Source: Aquitalea pelogenes
GTDB taxonomy: Bacteria > Pseudomonadota > Gammaproteobacteria > Burkholderiales > Chromobacteriaceae
Reading direction: 5' to 3'
Length of the DNA stretch: 64,000 nt
Assembly (NCBI RefSeq): GCF_001515305.1
Contig: NZ_LNQV01000005.1
Span: 62,001 to 126,000, forward strand
This document shows positions 8,254-16,950 of the stretch, one piece after another. A program made the position numbers and the translations under genes. Under the pieces are notes generated by a model, which saw only the letters and a program-made list of their open reading frames with translations, was not told where the DNA came from and searched no databases. Within the stretch, counting starts at the first letter, position 1, and each line of letters opens with the position of its first letter.

Positions 8254-9708
8254 TTACCACCACCAGAACATGAAGCCCCAGGCGGCATCCACCAGCGCCA
8301 TGCCGGCCAGCAGGCAGGCCAGTACCGGCACGCTGCGCCAGCCAGCCTGCCATTGCCGCACGATGCCGGTGGCCAGCCATAGCGACCAGACATTGGCCAG
8401 CAGCAGCAGGCCCAGACGCAAATCATTGGCCCAGCCGGTGGCAATACCCTCGGCCTTGAGCAGGGTGACGGTCAGCGCCGATAGCCCCAGGAACACACCG
8501 ATACCGGCCAGCGGGATCAGGCTTTGCGCCAGATGATGCAGACGCTGGCTGCGCCATGCTCCGGCGACACGCACCGCACAGGCCAGCGCCAGCAACAGGC
8601 CACTGCCCAGCACCAGTGCGGTACCCAGCATGTAGGCGATGATGGCCATGCCATCCAGCCAGGAAAACACGTCGTTGTGGTCCGGATAGTGGGTAAGCAG
8701 CCACCACGGCGCATTGGTGTCCAGCGGCCACATGATGTCGTGGTCCACCAGCCATTCGGCGGCGGCCTGCTTCATGTCGACAAACCAGGGGCTGGCCGTC
8801 CAGTGAAAACCGCCCATGGCAATGCCCAGCAGGCCGTAGACAATCAACAGCGTCTGCCATGCACTGGCCTCTTTGGCTGCCACCTTCACTACTTCTTCAG
8901 CAGGAGAGCGCAGGCTCAGACTGATGGCATCGCGGTGACCGCTGCAACGGCCGCACATATGACAGCCACTGCCGCCCTGCATATGGCGTAGCGGCTGCAG
9001 GGGGGCGCAGTCCACCGCCTGGATGCGGATGACGCCGGACTGGCGGGTGGATTCCTGCCAACGCTGCTCATCCACCTTGTAATGCATGGGTGCCAGTTTG
9101 GAGAGCAAGGCAAACACCCCGTTCACCGGGCACAGATGGCGACACCAGGCGCGCTTGCCGCGGGTATACACCAGACCGATGGCGATGGCCGCCACGGTGG
9201 AGCCGCCCAGCACCAGCAACGCCGCCTTGGGATACTGGTAAACACTCACCAGCTGGCCATACAGGGTGGTGAGGGCAAAGGCGACAAAAGGCCAGCCGTC
9301 CCAGCGCATCCAGCGTGGAATCGGCCGGCCCAAGCCCTTCTTGGCCGCCCATTCGCTGAGCGCGCCTTCCGGGCAGAGCACGCCGCACCACAGTCGGCCA
9401 AACAGCACCATGGACAGCAGCACGAAGGGCCACCAGATGCCCCAGAACACAAACTGGGCAAAGATGGTGAGGTTGTTGACGATGCGGGCACTGTCATCCG
9501 GCAGCGGCAGACAGGCGGGGATGATCAGCAGCGCGGCATACACCAGCACCACCAGCCACTGCAACAGGCGCAGGGTGGCTGCGTGGTCGCGCAGCCAGTT
9601 GCCCACCACGGCCAGCCGGCCATGCCCCAAGGGCGCATGGCTGCCACATCCGCCAGACACGGTGCGCACCAGTTCGGGCCGGCGGCGGTGATCGGACTGC
9701 GGTTTCAT
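8254..9708 (-). CDS. ftrD: Polyferredoxin-type membrane electron carrier of ferrous iron uptake, FtrD
   Basis: The 484-residue membrane protein has about eight helices and NapH/CcoG-like iron-sulfur sites: CGVLCP (Cys108, Cys112), CRHLCP (Cys189, Cys193) and the CHMCGRC cluster at Cys249-Cys255. In FtrABCD systems the polyferredoxin is thought to pass electrons outward so that iron oxidised for permeation through FtrC can be handled. It is the last gene of the operon and overlaps the ftrC stop region by four bases. Basic, low-complexity residues at the N-terminus are likely cytoplasmic. Confidence 0.88.
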   Translation of the reverse strand: MKPQSDHRRRPELVRTVSGGCGSHAPLGHGRLAVVGNWLRDHAATLRLLQWLVVLVYAALLIIPACLPLPDDSARIVNNLTIFAQFVFWGIWWPFVLLSMVLFGRLWCGVLCPEGALSEWAAKKGLGRPIPRWMRWDGWPFVAFALTTLYGQLVSVYQYPKAALLVLGGSTVAAIAIGLVYTRGKRAWCRHLCPVNGVFALLSKLAPMHYKVDEQRWQESTRQSGVIRIQAVDCAPLQPLRHMQGGSGCHMCGRCSGHRDAISLSLRSPAEEVVKVAAKEASAWQTLLIVYGLLGIAMGGFHWTASPWFVDMKQAAAEWLVDHDIMWPLDTNAPWWLLTHYPDHNDVFSWLDGMAIIAYMLGTALVLGSGLLLALACAVRVAGAWRSQRLHHLAQSLIPLAGIGVFLGLSALTVTLLKAEGIATGWANDLRLGLLLLANVWSLWLATGIVRQWQAGWRSVPVLACLLAGMALVDAAWGFMFWWW

Positions 9709-10523
9709 GCGGACTGACGACGCTTGCGCCAGAAGAACAGGCCGGACACTCCCGCCCAGAACGCCAGATAAGCCAGCAGGCTCATCAGTGCCGGGTGGGC
9801 ACGATAGCCGGTGAGCGACGCAACCACGCCACCAGCGGGTGTCGCGTCATCCAGCAGCGCCGAGCTGTCCCACAGCGGGTCGATCAGCGCAGGCAGGATT
9901 TCCATGGAAATCAGCTTTTCCACCCCGGCCAGGAACAAGGACGCCCCCAGCAGCAGCAGCATGATTTCAGTCACGCGGAAGAACAGGCGCCAGGACAACA
10001 CCTTGCCGCCCAGCTGCAATACATAAAAGGTGAGGAAAGCCAGCGCCAGGCCCATCAAGGCCGCGCCACTCATGTGCAGCAGTGTCTGGCCGTCGGCACT
10101 GCCCAGCATGCCGTACAGGAACACCACGGTTTCGCTGCCCTCGCGGGCTACGGCAATGGCCACCAGCGTGGTGACACCCCACCAGTTGGCAGTGCTGGCA
10201 TTATCGGCCAGACCGGATTCCAGCTCTTTTTTCAACGTGCGGCCATGCTCGCGCATCCACAACACCATCTGCACGATCAGGCCGGAAGCCATGAACTCCA
10301 TGACGGTCTGGAACACATCCTGCGAGCCAGCCATCAGGGTGCTGGCAGAAAACAGCGCCACCGCCAGCAATACCGCCAGCGCAATCCCCAGCGCCACCCC
10401 ACCCCACAGATAGGGTTTCCCGGCACGGCCTTGCGGGTTCTGGTTCATCCAGGCATTCAGGATACCCACCACCAGCAAGGCTTCCACGCTTTCGCGCCAG
10501 ACAATGAACAGCACCTGACCCAT
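9705..10523 (-). CDS. ftrC: FTR1-family high-affinity iron permease, FtrC
   Basis: FTR1 permeases carry ferric iron across the inner membrane, in bacteria working with periplasmic P19 and cupredoxin partners. The 272-residue product has seven hydrophobic helices and both REXXE iron-binding motifs: RESVE at residues 10-14 and REGSE at residues 127-131. It overlaps ftrD by four bases and follows ftrB by 27 bases. Confidence 0.93.
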   Translation of the reverse strand: MGQVLFIVWRESVEALLVVGILNAWMNQNPQGRAGKPYLWGGVALGIALAVLLAVALFSASTLMAGSQDVFQTVMEFMASGLIVQMVLWMREHGRTLKKELESGLADNASTANWWGVTTLVAIAVAREGSETVVFLYGMLGSADGQTLLHMSGAALMGLALAFLTFYVLQLGGKVLSWRLFFRVTEIMLLLLGASLFLAGVEKLISMEILPALIDPLWDSSALLDDATPAGGVVASLTGYRAHPALMSLLAYLAFWAGVSGLFFWRKRRQSA

Positions 10524-10550
10524 TACTTGCGTCCTCTCAAACCAGTCGGC

Positions 10551-10874
10551 TTACTTGGCGACAATCACGCCTTGTCCGGTAGCCGTATGGAAATCGTCAA
10601 AGAATTTGTACTCGCCAGCGCTCAGCGGCAGGATGATCACCGAGGACGTTACGCCCGGTGCCAGCACCTTTTCCTTGCGCAGCTGGGTGCTTTCGAATTC
10701 AGCCGGCGTCTTGCCGGTATTGCTCACTTCCAGACGGAACTTGGTATTGACCGGCACTTGCAGGCGGGCGGGCTTGACCACACCGTCCTTCAACTCCAGC
10801 TTGAACGTGGGCATGTCATCGGCCAGTGCCGTCATCGACAGCAGAGCTGCCGCCAGAAACATCGCAACTTTCAT
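10551..10874 (-). CDS. ftrB: Periplasmic cupredoxin-like iron uptake protein, FtrB
   Basis: The 107-residue product has a signal peptide (about residues 1-19, MKVAMFLAAALLSMTALA) and a cupredoxin-fold body with the family pattern AEFESTQLRKEKVLAPG...PLSAGEYKFFDDFH. In the ftr system it is proposed to oxidise ferrous iron for the FTR1 permease. The upstream ten codons of the open frame are not signal-like, and gagg precedes the ATG at 10874, so that start is chosen. It lies between ftrA and ftrC. Confidence 0.85.
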   Translation of the reverse strand: MKVAMFLAAALLSMTALADDMPTFKLELKDGVVKPARLQVPVNTKFRLEVSNTGKTPAEFESTQLRKEKVLAPGVTSSVIILPLSAGEYKFFDDFHTATGQGVIVAK

Positions 10875-10996
10875 GTGCAACCTCTGAATGAAAAACAGCG
10901 CCAACTTAAAGCAAGTAGCGCTGTTTCTTATGATACTCCAACAGGAATGGTTTGCGTTTAGATTCTCATTCGCGCCATGCCTGTTCAGGCTGCGGC

Positions 10997-11542
10997 TTAG
11001 TAGCCACCCTTCTTGCCGATGCCCGCATAGGTAAATTCGTAGTTCACCTCAAACGGCTTGTACCACGGGCCCACGCCGGTTTCCTTGTCCACATGGCGGC
11101 CAAAGTGGGCGTGCGGGTTTTCCGACGGCGGCAGGATGGTCAGCTTCAACTTGTACTTGCCCGGGCCTTGCAGTTTCACGTTATCGCCGTAGTGCGGGCC
11201 ATCATTGGCCACCATCGGCATCATGTCGCCCTTGATGCTGCCCTTGCCACCCACCTTGGTCAGCTCGTACTTGACCATCAGGTAAGGCATCCAGGCACCT
11301 TCTTCAAAACCGTTGGGATTGTTCTTCACTGCATGGATGTCGGCTTCCAGATGCACGTCGGACTCTTCCGCCTTGCGCATCATGCCTTCCGGTTCCATCT
11401 TGGTGGGTTGCAGGTAAACCGCACCGATTTCCATGCCGTTCTTGATGGCCGGCTTGCCAATCGGATATTCCTTGGCCGCAGCCACGGCGCTCAGGGTCAG
11501 GGCGGCGGAAGCCAGCAAAACGGTGCTGATGGTGGAGCGCAT
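10997..11542 (-). CDS. ftrA: P19/Tp34-type periplasmic iron-binding protein, FtrA
   Basis: The 181-residue product has a signal peptide ending in AVAAAKEYPIG and the P19 core with metal-site residues: the Met-rich QPTKMEPEGMM segment, HLEADIHA, and HAHFGRHVD. P19 proteins bind iron and copper and pass iron to the FTR1 permease. It is the first gene of ftrABCD, directly behind the Fur-like palindrome. Confidence 0.9.
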   Translation of the reverse strand: MRSTISTVLLASAALTLSAVAAAKEYPIGKPAIKNGMEIGAVYLQPTKMEPEGMMRKAEESDVHLEADIHAVKNNPNGFEEGAWMPYLMVKYELTKVGGKGSIKGDMMPMVANDGPHYGDNVKLQGPGKYKLKLTILPPSENPHAHFGRHVDKETGVGPWYKPFEVNYEFTYAGIGKKGGY

Positions 11543-11597
11543 GAGTTACCCTTTATGCAAAGCAGCGGGCAGCGGAAGTCGCTACGGATGGCTGCAG

Positions 11598-11646
11598 GAG
11601 AATGATAATTTTTCGCATTTTATATGCGAATCATTCTCTTTCGCAA
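11598..11646 (-). promoter_or_regulatory. ftrABCD promoter overlapped by a Fur-like palindrome
   Basis: The ends gagaatgat (11598-11606) and atcattctc (11630-11638) form an inverted repeat, with an inner cgcat/atgcg repeat. Bases 11598-11616 match 14 of 19 positions of the classic Fur box. On the minus strand a TTGCGA box (11641-11646) and a TATAAA box (11619-11624), 16 bases apart, fall inside it, so a bound Fur would block transcription of ftrABCD when iron is plentiful. Confidence 0.75.
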
Positions 11647-11765
11647 TCCACCAACTGGCACTCTCCGGGAAAATTATTGATAAATCCGGGAAAAACCCTA
11701 CTCAGTATGCAGAATTTACAACAGGGTCGCTCCACAACCAAGCAGGCCTGAGGCCGACAGCTGCC

Positions 11766-12971
11766 TCAGGCAGGCAAACGCGCCAGCCGCCGGCGATACG
11801 CGGTGCGAAACAGGCAGCCCAATACCAGAAATACGGCCATGCAACAGGCCAGGCTGAGCGTGCTGCCCCAGACCAGCGGCGCAATCACCCCGGCCACGAT
11901 GCTGGACAGCATGGTCTGCAAAAAGCCCTGCAAGGACGACACCGTGCCACGCAGCGCCGGAAACTGGTCCATCAGGTTGAGCGTGATGGATGGTGCGGCC
12001 AGCGACATCCCGGTGGTGTACAGCGCCAGCGGCAATACCGCCCAGGGCATGGCCGCCTCAGCCACCAGCAGGTTGTAGGCCAGGTTGGCCCCCGCAGCGA
12101 CAAACATCAGCACATAACCCAGCGTGACGATTTCACGCGCGCTGCGCCGCCCGGCCATCTTGCCGGACAGAAATGCGCCGAACATGATGCCGGACACCGC
12201 CGGGCCGAACATCCACAAGAACTGGTCCGGCCGCAAATGCAAATGCTGCATCAGGAAGACCGGCGCCGACGGAATGTACAGGAAGAAGCCGGCAAAATTG
12301 CAGGACACCGCCGCTGCCAGCAGCTGGAAATCGCGCTTGCCCAGCACTTCCAGATAGTTGCGCAGCAAGGAGCGCCAGGCCAGCGGGGTACGCAGGTGGG
12401 CATGATGGGTTTCATCCAGCGCAAACCAGCTCATCACGAACAGCGCGAGGCCGATCAGCGCCATGAACACGAAAATGGAATGCCAGCCAAAAGCCCCGAA
12501 CAGCCAGCCCCCCACCACCGGTGCAATGGCCGGGGACAGGGAAAACAGCATGGTTACCTGCGACATCAGCCGCTGCGCCGCCGCACCGTCCAGCTTGTCG
12601 CGGATGATGGCCCGCCCCACCACCAGCCCGGCGCCGCCACACAAACCCTGCAAGCCACGGCACAGCAGCAACCAGCCCAGCGACGGTGCCAGCGCACAAC
12701 CCAGCGAAGCCAGACTGAACAGCAAGGTGGTGACCAGCACCACCGGACGACGGCCGACGGCGTCGGAAATCGAACCATGCCACAGCATCATCACCGCATA
12801 GCACAGCAGATAAACCGTCAGCGCCTGTTGCATCTGCAAGGGCGTTGCCGACAGCGAATGGCCAATGGCCTGCATGGCCGGCAGGAAAGTATCAATCGAG
12901 AAGGGGCCGAGGGTGGACAGGGCCGCCAGCAACATGGCCAAGCCAAAATGGCTGCGCGCGGAATGCGACAT
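11766..12971 (-). CDS. Bcr/CflA-family drug efflux MFS transporter
   Basis: A 401-residue 12-helix drug:proton antiporter of the DHA1 class. The N-terminal segment TLGPFSIDTFLPAMQAIGHSL is the Bcr/CflA signature. HGSISDAVGRRPVV near residue 63 is the major-facilitator loop motif, and GLCGGAGLVVGRAIIRD near residue 110 is the DHA1 motif C region. Forty upstream codons in the open frame are not membrane-like; MSHSARSHFGLAM at 12971 is the natural start. A weak hairpin lies over the stop. Confidence 0.88.
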   Translation of the reverse strand: MSHSARSHFGLAMLLAALSTLGPFSIDTFLPAMQAIGHSLSATPLQMQQALTVYLLCYAVMMLWHGSISDAVGRRPVVLVTTLLFSLASLGCALAPSLGWLLLCRGLQGLCGGAGLVVGRAIIRDKLDGAAAQRLMSQVTMLFSLSPAIAPVVGGWLFGAFGWHSIFVFMALIGLALFVMSWFALDETHHAHLRTPLAWRSLLRNYLEVLGKRDFQLLAAAVSCNFAGFFLYIPSAPVFLMQHLHLRPDQFLWMFGPAVSGIMFGAFLSGKMAGRRSAREIVTLGYVLMFVAAGANLAYNLLVAEAAMPWAVLPLALYTTGMSLAAPSITLNLMDQFPALRGTVSSLQGFLQTMLSSIVAGVIAPLVWGSTLSLACCMAVFLVLGCLFRTAYRRRLARLPA

Positions 12972-13211
12972 GAAAATCCGATCAAGGGCGGAGGGGGCGG
13001 CACATGTTACCGCCGGGCGCCGGCAAAAGCCAAACCCTTGGCGCGGTGCGCCTGCTGAGCGAGAATGCGCCGCGCAGAAAAGCGGCAACACCGGATGTCA
13101 TTGCCGCTACACAAAGAAAAAGTTTTCTGTCTAAGATGGAAGTCACTGCCCGGCCAGGCCGGTGTGGCAGCCCTTCATCCCACCCCACCAGAACCAAAAG
13201 GGAGACCCACC

Positions 13212-13562
13212 ATGATCCGTCTGTATCACAACCCGCGCTGCTCCAAATCGCGCGAGGCGCTGGCCCTGCTGCAAGAAGCCGGGGCCGAAGTGGAAGTCAT
13301 CGAATACCTGAAACACCCGCCCACCGCAGCCGAGCTGGACCACATCCTCACCCTGCTGCAGCTGGAACCGCGTGACCTGCTACGCACCAAGGAAGAGGAA
13401 TACGAAACCCTCTGTCTGGACGACATCACGCTGGAGCGGGACTCGCTGATTGAAACCATGGTGGATAACCCCATGCTGATCGAGCGCCCCATTGCCGTCA
13501 GCGACACCATGGCCGTGCTTGGCCGTCCGCCGGAAAAGGTATTGGCCTTGCTGCAACACTGA
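13212..13562 (+). CDS. ArsC-family (thioredoxin-fold) arsenate reductase-like protein
   Basis: A 116-residue glutaredoxin-linked ArsC/Spx-fold protein. Cys10 in HNPRCSKSREAL is the redox residue, and IERPIAV near residue 92 carries the expected Arg. The ribosome binding site gggaga is well placed before the ATG at 13212. There is no arsB or arsR nearby, so a true arsenic role is uncertain; YfgD/YffB-like relatives have unclear substrates. Confidence 0.82.
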   Translation: MIRLYHNPRCSKSREALALLQEAGAEVEVIEYLKHPPTAAELDHILTLLQLEPRDLLRTKEEEYETLCLDDITLERDSLIETMVDNPMLIERPIAVSDTMAVLGRPPEKVLALLQH

Positions 13563-13686
13563 CCGCATCAGCACCGCGCATCCTGCTGCGCACCCCACTC
13601 TACGCCAGGCCCTTGCCTGCGTTGTCATGTCTGCACGACAGTGCGCGGTAGTGAAATTACTTTGATACAAATAATCACTTGAAAAA

Positions 13687-13704
13687 TAGTAACGTGTGTT
13701 ACTA
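13687..13704. promoter_or_regulatory. MarR operator O1 in the regulator promoter
   Basis: The sequence tagtaac-gtgt-gttacta is a perfect 7+4+7 inverted repeat 11 bases before the marR ATG. It lies between a TTGAAA box (13679-13684) and overlaps a TAAAAT box (13703-13708). A near-identical site stands before the pump operon. Confidence 0.7.
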
Positions 13705-13714
13705 AAATGCCGGG

Positions 13715-14209
13715 ATGAACAAATCATTCCATCATCTGGAACAGGCTGTGGACCGGATAGAAGCCCGCTTCCCCGGTGTGCCGCGTCAGGAAGTCATCCT
13801 TACGCGGTTGTACTACCACATCCTGCCGCGCCTGACCTGTCATCTGAATGAGGACATGAAGGAATACGGCCTGAACGAATCGCTGTGGATGTCCTTGCTG
13901 GCCATGTACTCCTGCCCGCATCAGACTTTGTTTCCGTCTGACATCAGCGACACGCTGGATTCCTCGCGCACCAACGCCACCCGCATCGTGGACGAACTGG
14001 TACGCAACGGCTGGGCCACGCGGATTCCCTGTGAGGAAGACCGCCGCAAGATAGGCCTGGAACTGACCGCGACCGGGCTGGAGCTGGTGGAAAAACTGCT
14101 GCCGGTATCCCGCGCCAGTCATCGCGCGCTGTGGCAGGACTTTGATCAGGAAGAAATGCAGTTGATGGAACAGCTGATGCGCAAGCTGTTGGCCAAACTG
14201 GGTGGATAA
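13715..14209 (+). CDS. MarR-family repressor of the adjacent efflux operon (EmrR/MprA-like)
   Basis: The 164-residue product has the winged-helix MarR core: LTCHLNEDMKEYGLNESLWMSLLAMY, then the recognition segment SDISDTLDSSRTNATRIVDELVRNGW, then the wing CEEDRRKIGLELTATG. EmrR-type regulators release DNA when bound by uncouplers, phenolics or similar drugs. It lies just upstream of an outer membrane factor, EmrA and EmrB, with matching operator palindromes before itself and before the pump. The putative start point is very near the ATG and no good ribosome binding site is seen, so a leaderless message is possible. Confidence 0.88.
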   Translation: MNKSFHHLEQAVDRIEARFPGVPRQEVILTRLYYHILPRLTCHLNEDMKEYGLNESLWMSLLAMYSCPHQTLFPSDISDTLDSSRTNATRIVDELVRNGWATRIPCEEDRRKIGLELTATGLELVEKLLPVSRASHRALWQDFDQEEMQLMEQLMRKLLAKLGG

Positions 14210-14239
14210 GCAGGGCAGACGCCCTGTTTTTTGCCCAAA

Positions 14240-14257
14240 TAATAACGTGCGTGACTA
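14240..14257. promoter_or_regulatory. MarR operator O2 before the pump operon
   Basis: The sequence taataacgtgcgtgacta matches O1 at 15 of 18 positions and lies 43 bases before the outer membrane factor start. The pair strongly suggests that the MarR protein controls both itself and the pump. Confidence 0.65.
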
Positions 14258-14299
14258 TCACTTCACTAAGCATCACGATGGAATCTGGAGACCCACAAG

Positions 14300-15729
14300 G
14301 TGAATAAACCCAATTGGCAGCAGACTGCCGGCGTGTTGATGCTGACCGCCATGCTGGGCGGTTGCGCCAGCTTCGGCGAGGAAAACAACCCGGCCACACC
14401 GCTGACGGCCAGCCAGCTGCAGCTGGACCCTGCCCGTGCAGGCAGCCAGGTGCAGGCCGGCTGGTGGCAGCAACTGGCGACCCGCAGCTGGACCAGCTCA
14501 TCAAGACGGCTTTGCAACAATCTCCCAGCCTGAAAGTGGCGGATGCCCGCCTGCGTGAGGCACGCAGTGCCATCGGCATGGCCGAAAGCAAGGACGGCCT
14601 GCAAGTGGCCGCCAATGCCAGCGTCGACCGCGAACGCTACTCGCTGTACGGCCTGCTGCCCGCCCCCATCGGCGGCAACTACTACGACGTTTACACCCTG
14701 TCGCTGGGTGCCAGCTGGGAAATCGACTTCTGGGGCAAGAACCGCGCTGCCGTGCAGGCTGCCATTGGCAATCAGCAGGCTGTGGCGCTGGAAGCCCAGC
14801 AAGCGCGCCTGACCCTGACCCAGGCGGTGATTGCGCAATACACCGAACTGCAACGCATTACGGCCCAGGCCAGGCTGCTCAAGGCCCGCCAGCAACTGGC
14901 ACAAAGCCAGCTGGCGCTGACCCGTGCCCGTGTCAACGCCGGCCTGCTGCCGGGCGACAGCCTGCGTCAGGCAGAGATCCGCCTCAAGCAACTGAGCCAG
15001 CAGGACAGCGCACTGGCCGACCAGGCCGACCACGCCCGTCATGCACTGGCAGCCTTGAGCGGCCAGCCGCCGCACGCCCTGGATGGCTTGCAGCCACCGG
15101 CATTGAAACCGGCCCCTGCCATGCCCGATGCCGCACTCACCCTGGACATGCTCAGCCAGCGGCCGGACATCGTGGCCCAGCGCGCCCGCGTGGAAGCGAT
15201 GAATGCGTCGGTCAAGGCAGCCAAAGCCGAGTTCTACCCCAATGTGTCGCTGTCGGCCTTCATCGGCCAGTCGGCACTGGAAACGGGTGACCTGTTCAAG
15301 GCCGGCTCCAAGGTGGTGGGCATCACCCCGGCCATTCACCTGCCCATCTTCACTGCCGGTGCCTTGCAGGCCAATCTGGCCTCCACCCGCGCCCGCTACG
15401 ACATCGCGGTGGAAAACTACAACCAGACCGTACTGTTTGCCCTGCGCGATGCCGCCGACAGCCTGTCCACCTGGCAAAAAACCGCCAGCCAGCTGTCTGA
15501 TGCCCACCAGGCCACCCAGCTGAGCCGCAAGGCATCCGACAGCACCGTACTGCGCTTCAAGGCCGGGCTGGTGGACAAGCTGGCCGTGCTGCAGGCCGAA
15601 GAGGCCGACCTGAACCAGCAAGCCGGCAAGGTCGACGCCACCGCCGCCAACCGCATGGCCTGGGCCAATCTGAACACTGCACTGGGCGGGGGCTTCGCCA
15701 CCAGTGAAACCACCCAACAAGCCCGCTAA
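14300..15729 (+). pseudogene. NodT-type outer membrane efflux lipoprotein, frameshifted near 14477
   Basis: This would be the outer-membrane channel of the tripartite EmrAB pump. A GTG at 14300 after a ggag site opens a lipoprotein signal (LTAMLGGCASF) and reads to AGWWQQL. From there the family sequence continues in another frame (DPQLDQLIKTALQQSP...) to 15729. Adding one G in the gg run at 14476-14477 joins both parts into a 476-residue protein of normal length, with both outer membrane efflux repeats (SLGASWEIDFWGKNR, LTLDMLSQRPDIVAQRARVEA). As read it would stop at codon 77. A sequencing error is likelier than a true pseudogene because the downstream pump genes are intact. Confidence 0.88.
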
Positions 15730-15740
15730 GGACACCCATC

Positions 15741-16886
15741 ATGGATAAGCAGATCGAGACGGCGAAAAGCCGCAAACGCAACCTTTTTGTTGCCACCGGC
15801 CTGATTGCCGCGCTGGCCATCGGCTACGGTGTCTATTGGGGACTGGTGCTCAGCCATCAGGAAAGCACCGATGACGCCTATGTGGCCGGACACATGGTAC
15901 AACTGACCCCGGAAGTGGCAGGTACCGTGGTGAAGATCAGCGCCGAAGACACCGACCGCGTCAACAGCGGCCAGACCGTGGTGGCGTTTGACAACAGCGA
16001 TGCCAAGCTGGCGTTTGAACGCGCCCGCAATGAATTCGTGCAAACCGTGCGCGAAACCCGCCAGTTGATGACCAGCACCCAGCAGCTGGCCGCCCAGGTG
16101 GCACAACGTGAAGCCGAGCTGGGCCGCGCCCAGTCCGACCTCAAGCGCCGCGAAACCCTGGCCGGTACCGACGCCATGTCGGCCGAAGAACTGGGCCACG
16201 CCCGTGATGCGGTGAAAACCGCCCAGGCCGCGCTGGACGCCGCCCGCGAGCAGGCCAAGGCCACCAATGCGCTGGTGGGCAAGGATGTGCTGGCCAAGCA
16301 GCCGAATGTGCAACGCGCAGCCAGCAAGCTGAAAGAAGCCTGGCTGGCCCTGCAGCGTACCGAGGTGAAGGCGCCGGTATCAGGCTATGTGGCCCGTCGC
16401 AATGTGCAGGTAGGCCAGCGCGTGGCCACCGGTACGCCGCTGATGGTGGTGGTGCCGCTGGACAGCGTGTGGGTGGATGCCAACTTCAAGGAAGTGCAAC
16501 TGGCCAAGATCCGCATCGGTCAGGATGTGGAACTGACTGCCGACGTGTACGGCAGCAAGGTGAGCTATCACGGCAAGGTGCAAGGCCTGTCCGCCGGTAC
16601 TGGCAGCGCCTTCTCGCTGTTGCCGGCACAGAACGCCACCGGCAACTGGATCAAGGTGGTACAGCGTGTGCCGGTACGCATCCAGCTGGACCCGAAGCAG
16701 CTGAAGGAACACCCGCTGCGCGTCGGCCTGTCGGTGGATGCCGTGGTGGACACCAGCAAGCAGGATGGCCCGACGCTGGCGCAAAGCGCACGTGACAACC
16801 CGGTGCAGGAAACCCGCGCCCTCACCCCGGACCTGAAACAGGCAGACGATCTGGTCGCCAGCCTGCTGGCTGCCAACGCCCAGTAA
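15741..16886 (+). CDS. emrA: EmrA-type periplasmic adaptor (HlyD/membrane fusion family)
   Basis: The 381-residue adaptor links the inner membrane carrier to the outer membrane channel. One N-terminal membrane anchor (about residues 15-36) is followed by STDDAYVAGHMVQLTPEVAGTV, the typical EmrA biotinyl-lipoyl start, then a long coiled-coil hairpin (about residues 95-195), the second lipoyl half (VKAPVSGYVARRNVQVGQRV) and the beta-barrel domain (VPLDSVWVDANFKEVQL). It starts 11 bases after the outer membrane factor stop. Confidence 0.93.
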   Translation: MDKQIETAKSRKRNLFVATGLIAALAIGYGVYWGLVLSHQESTDDAYVAGHMVQLTPEVAGTVVKISAEDTDRVNSGQTVVAFDNSDAKLAFERARNEFVQTVRETRQLMTSTQQLAAQVAQREAELGRAQSDLKRRETLAGTDAMSAEELGHARDAVKTAQAALDAAREQAKATNALVGKDVLAKQPNVQRAASKLKEAWLALQRTEVKAPVSGYVARRNVQVGQRVATGTPLMVVVPLDSVWVDANFKEVQLAKIRIGQDVELTADVYGSKVSYHGKVQGLSAGTGSAFSLLPAQNATGNWIKVVQRVPVRIQLDPKQLKEHPLRVGLSVDAVVDTSKQDGPTLAQSARDNPVQETRALTPDLKQADDLVASLLAANAQ

Positions 16887-16950
16887 CTCCCGGCATGCAG
16901 CAGCGGCGTCTGTCATGCCGCTGCCGCTGCCGTCTTGAGGACTTTCCCTG

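Noticed and set aside
11433-13058. 541-codon plus-strand open frame
   Set aside because: Antisense to the Bcr/CflA gene and the end of ftrA; the product is an Arg/Gln/His-rich shadow with no domain.
14440-14520. Programmed frameshift in the outer membrane factor
   Set aside because: No slippery heptamer or downstream pseudoknot; a plain one-base loss explains it, as in three other genes here.
14266-15735. 489-codon minus-strand open frame
   Set aside because: Antisense to the outer membrane factor; no family features.
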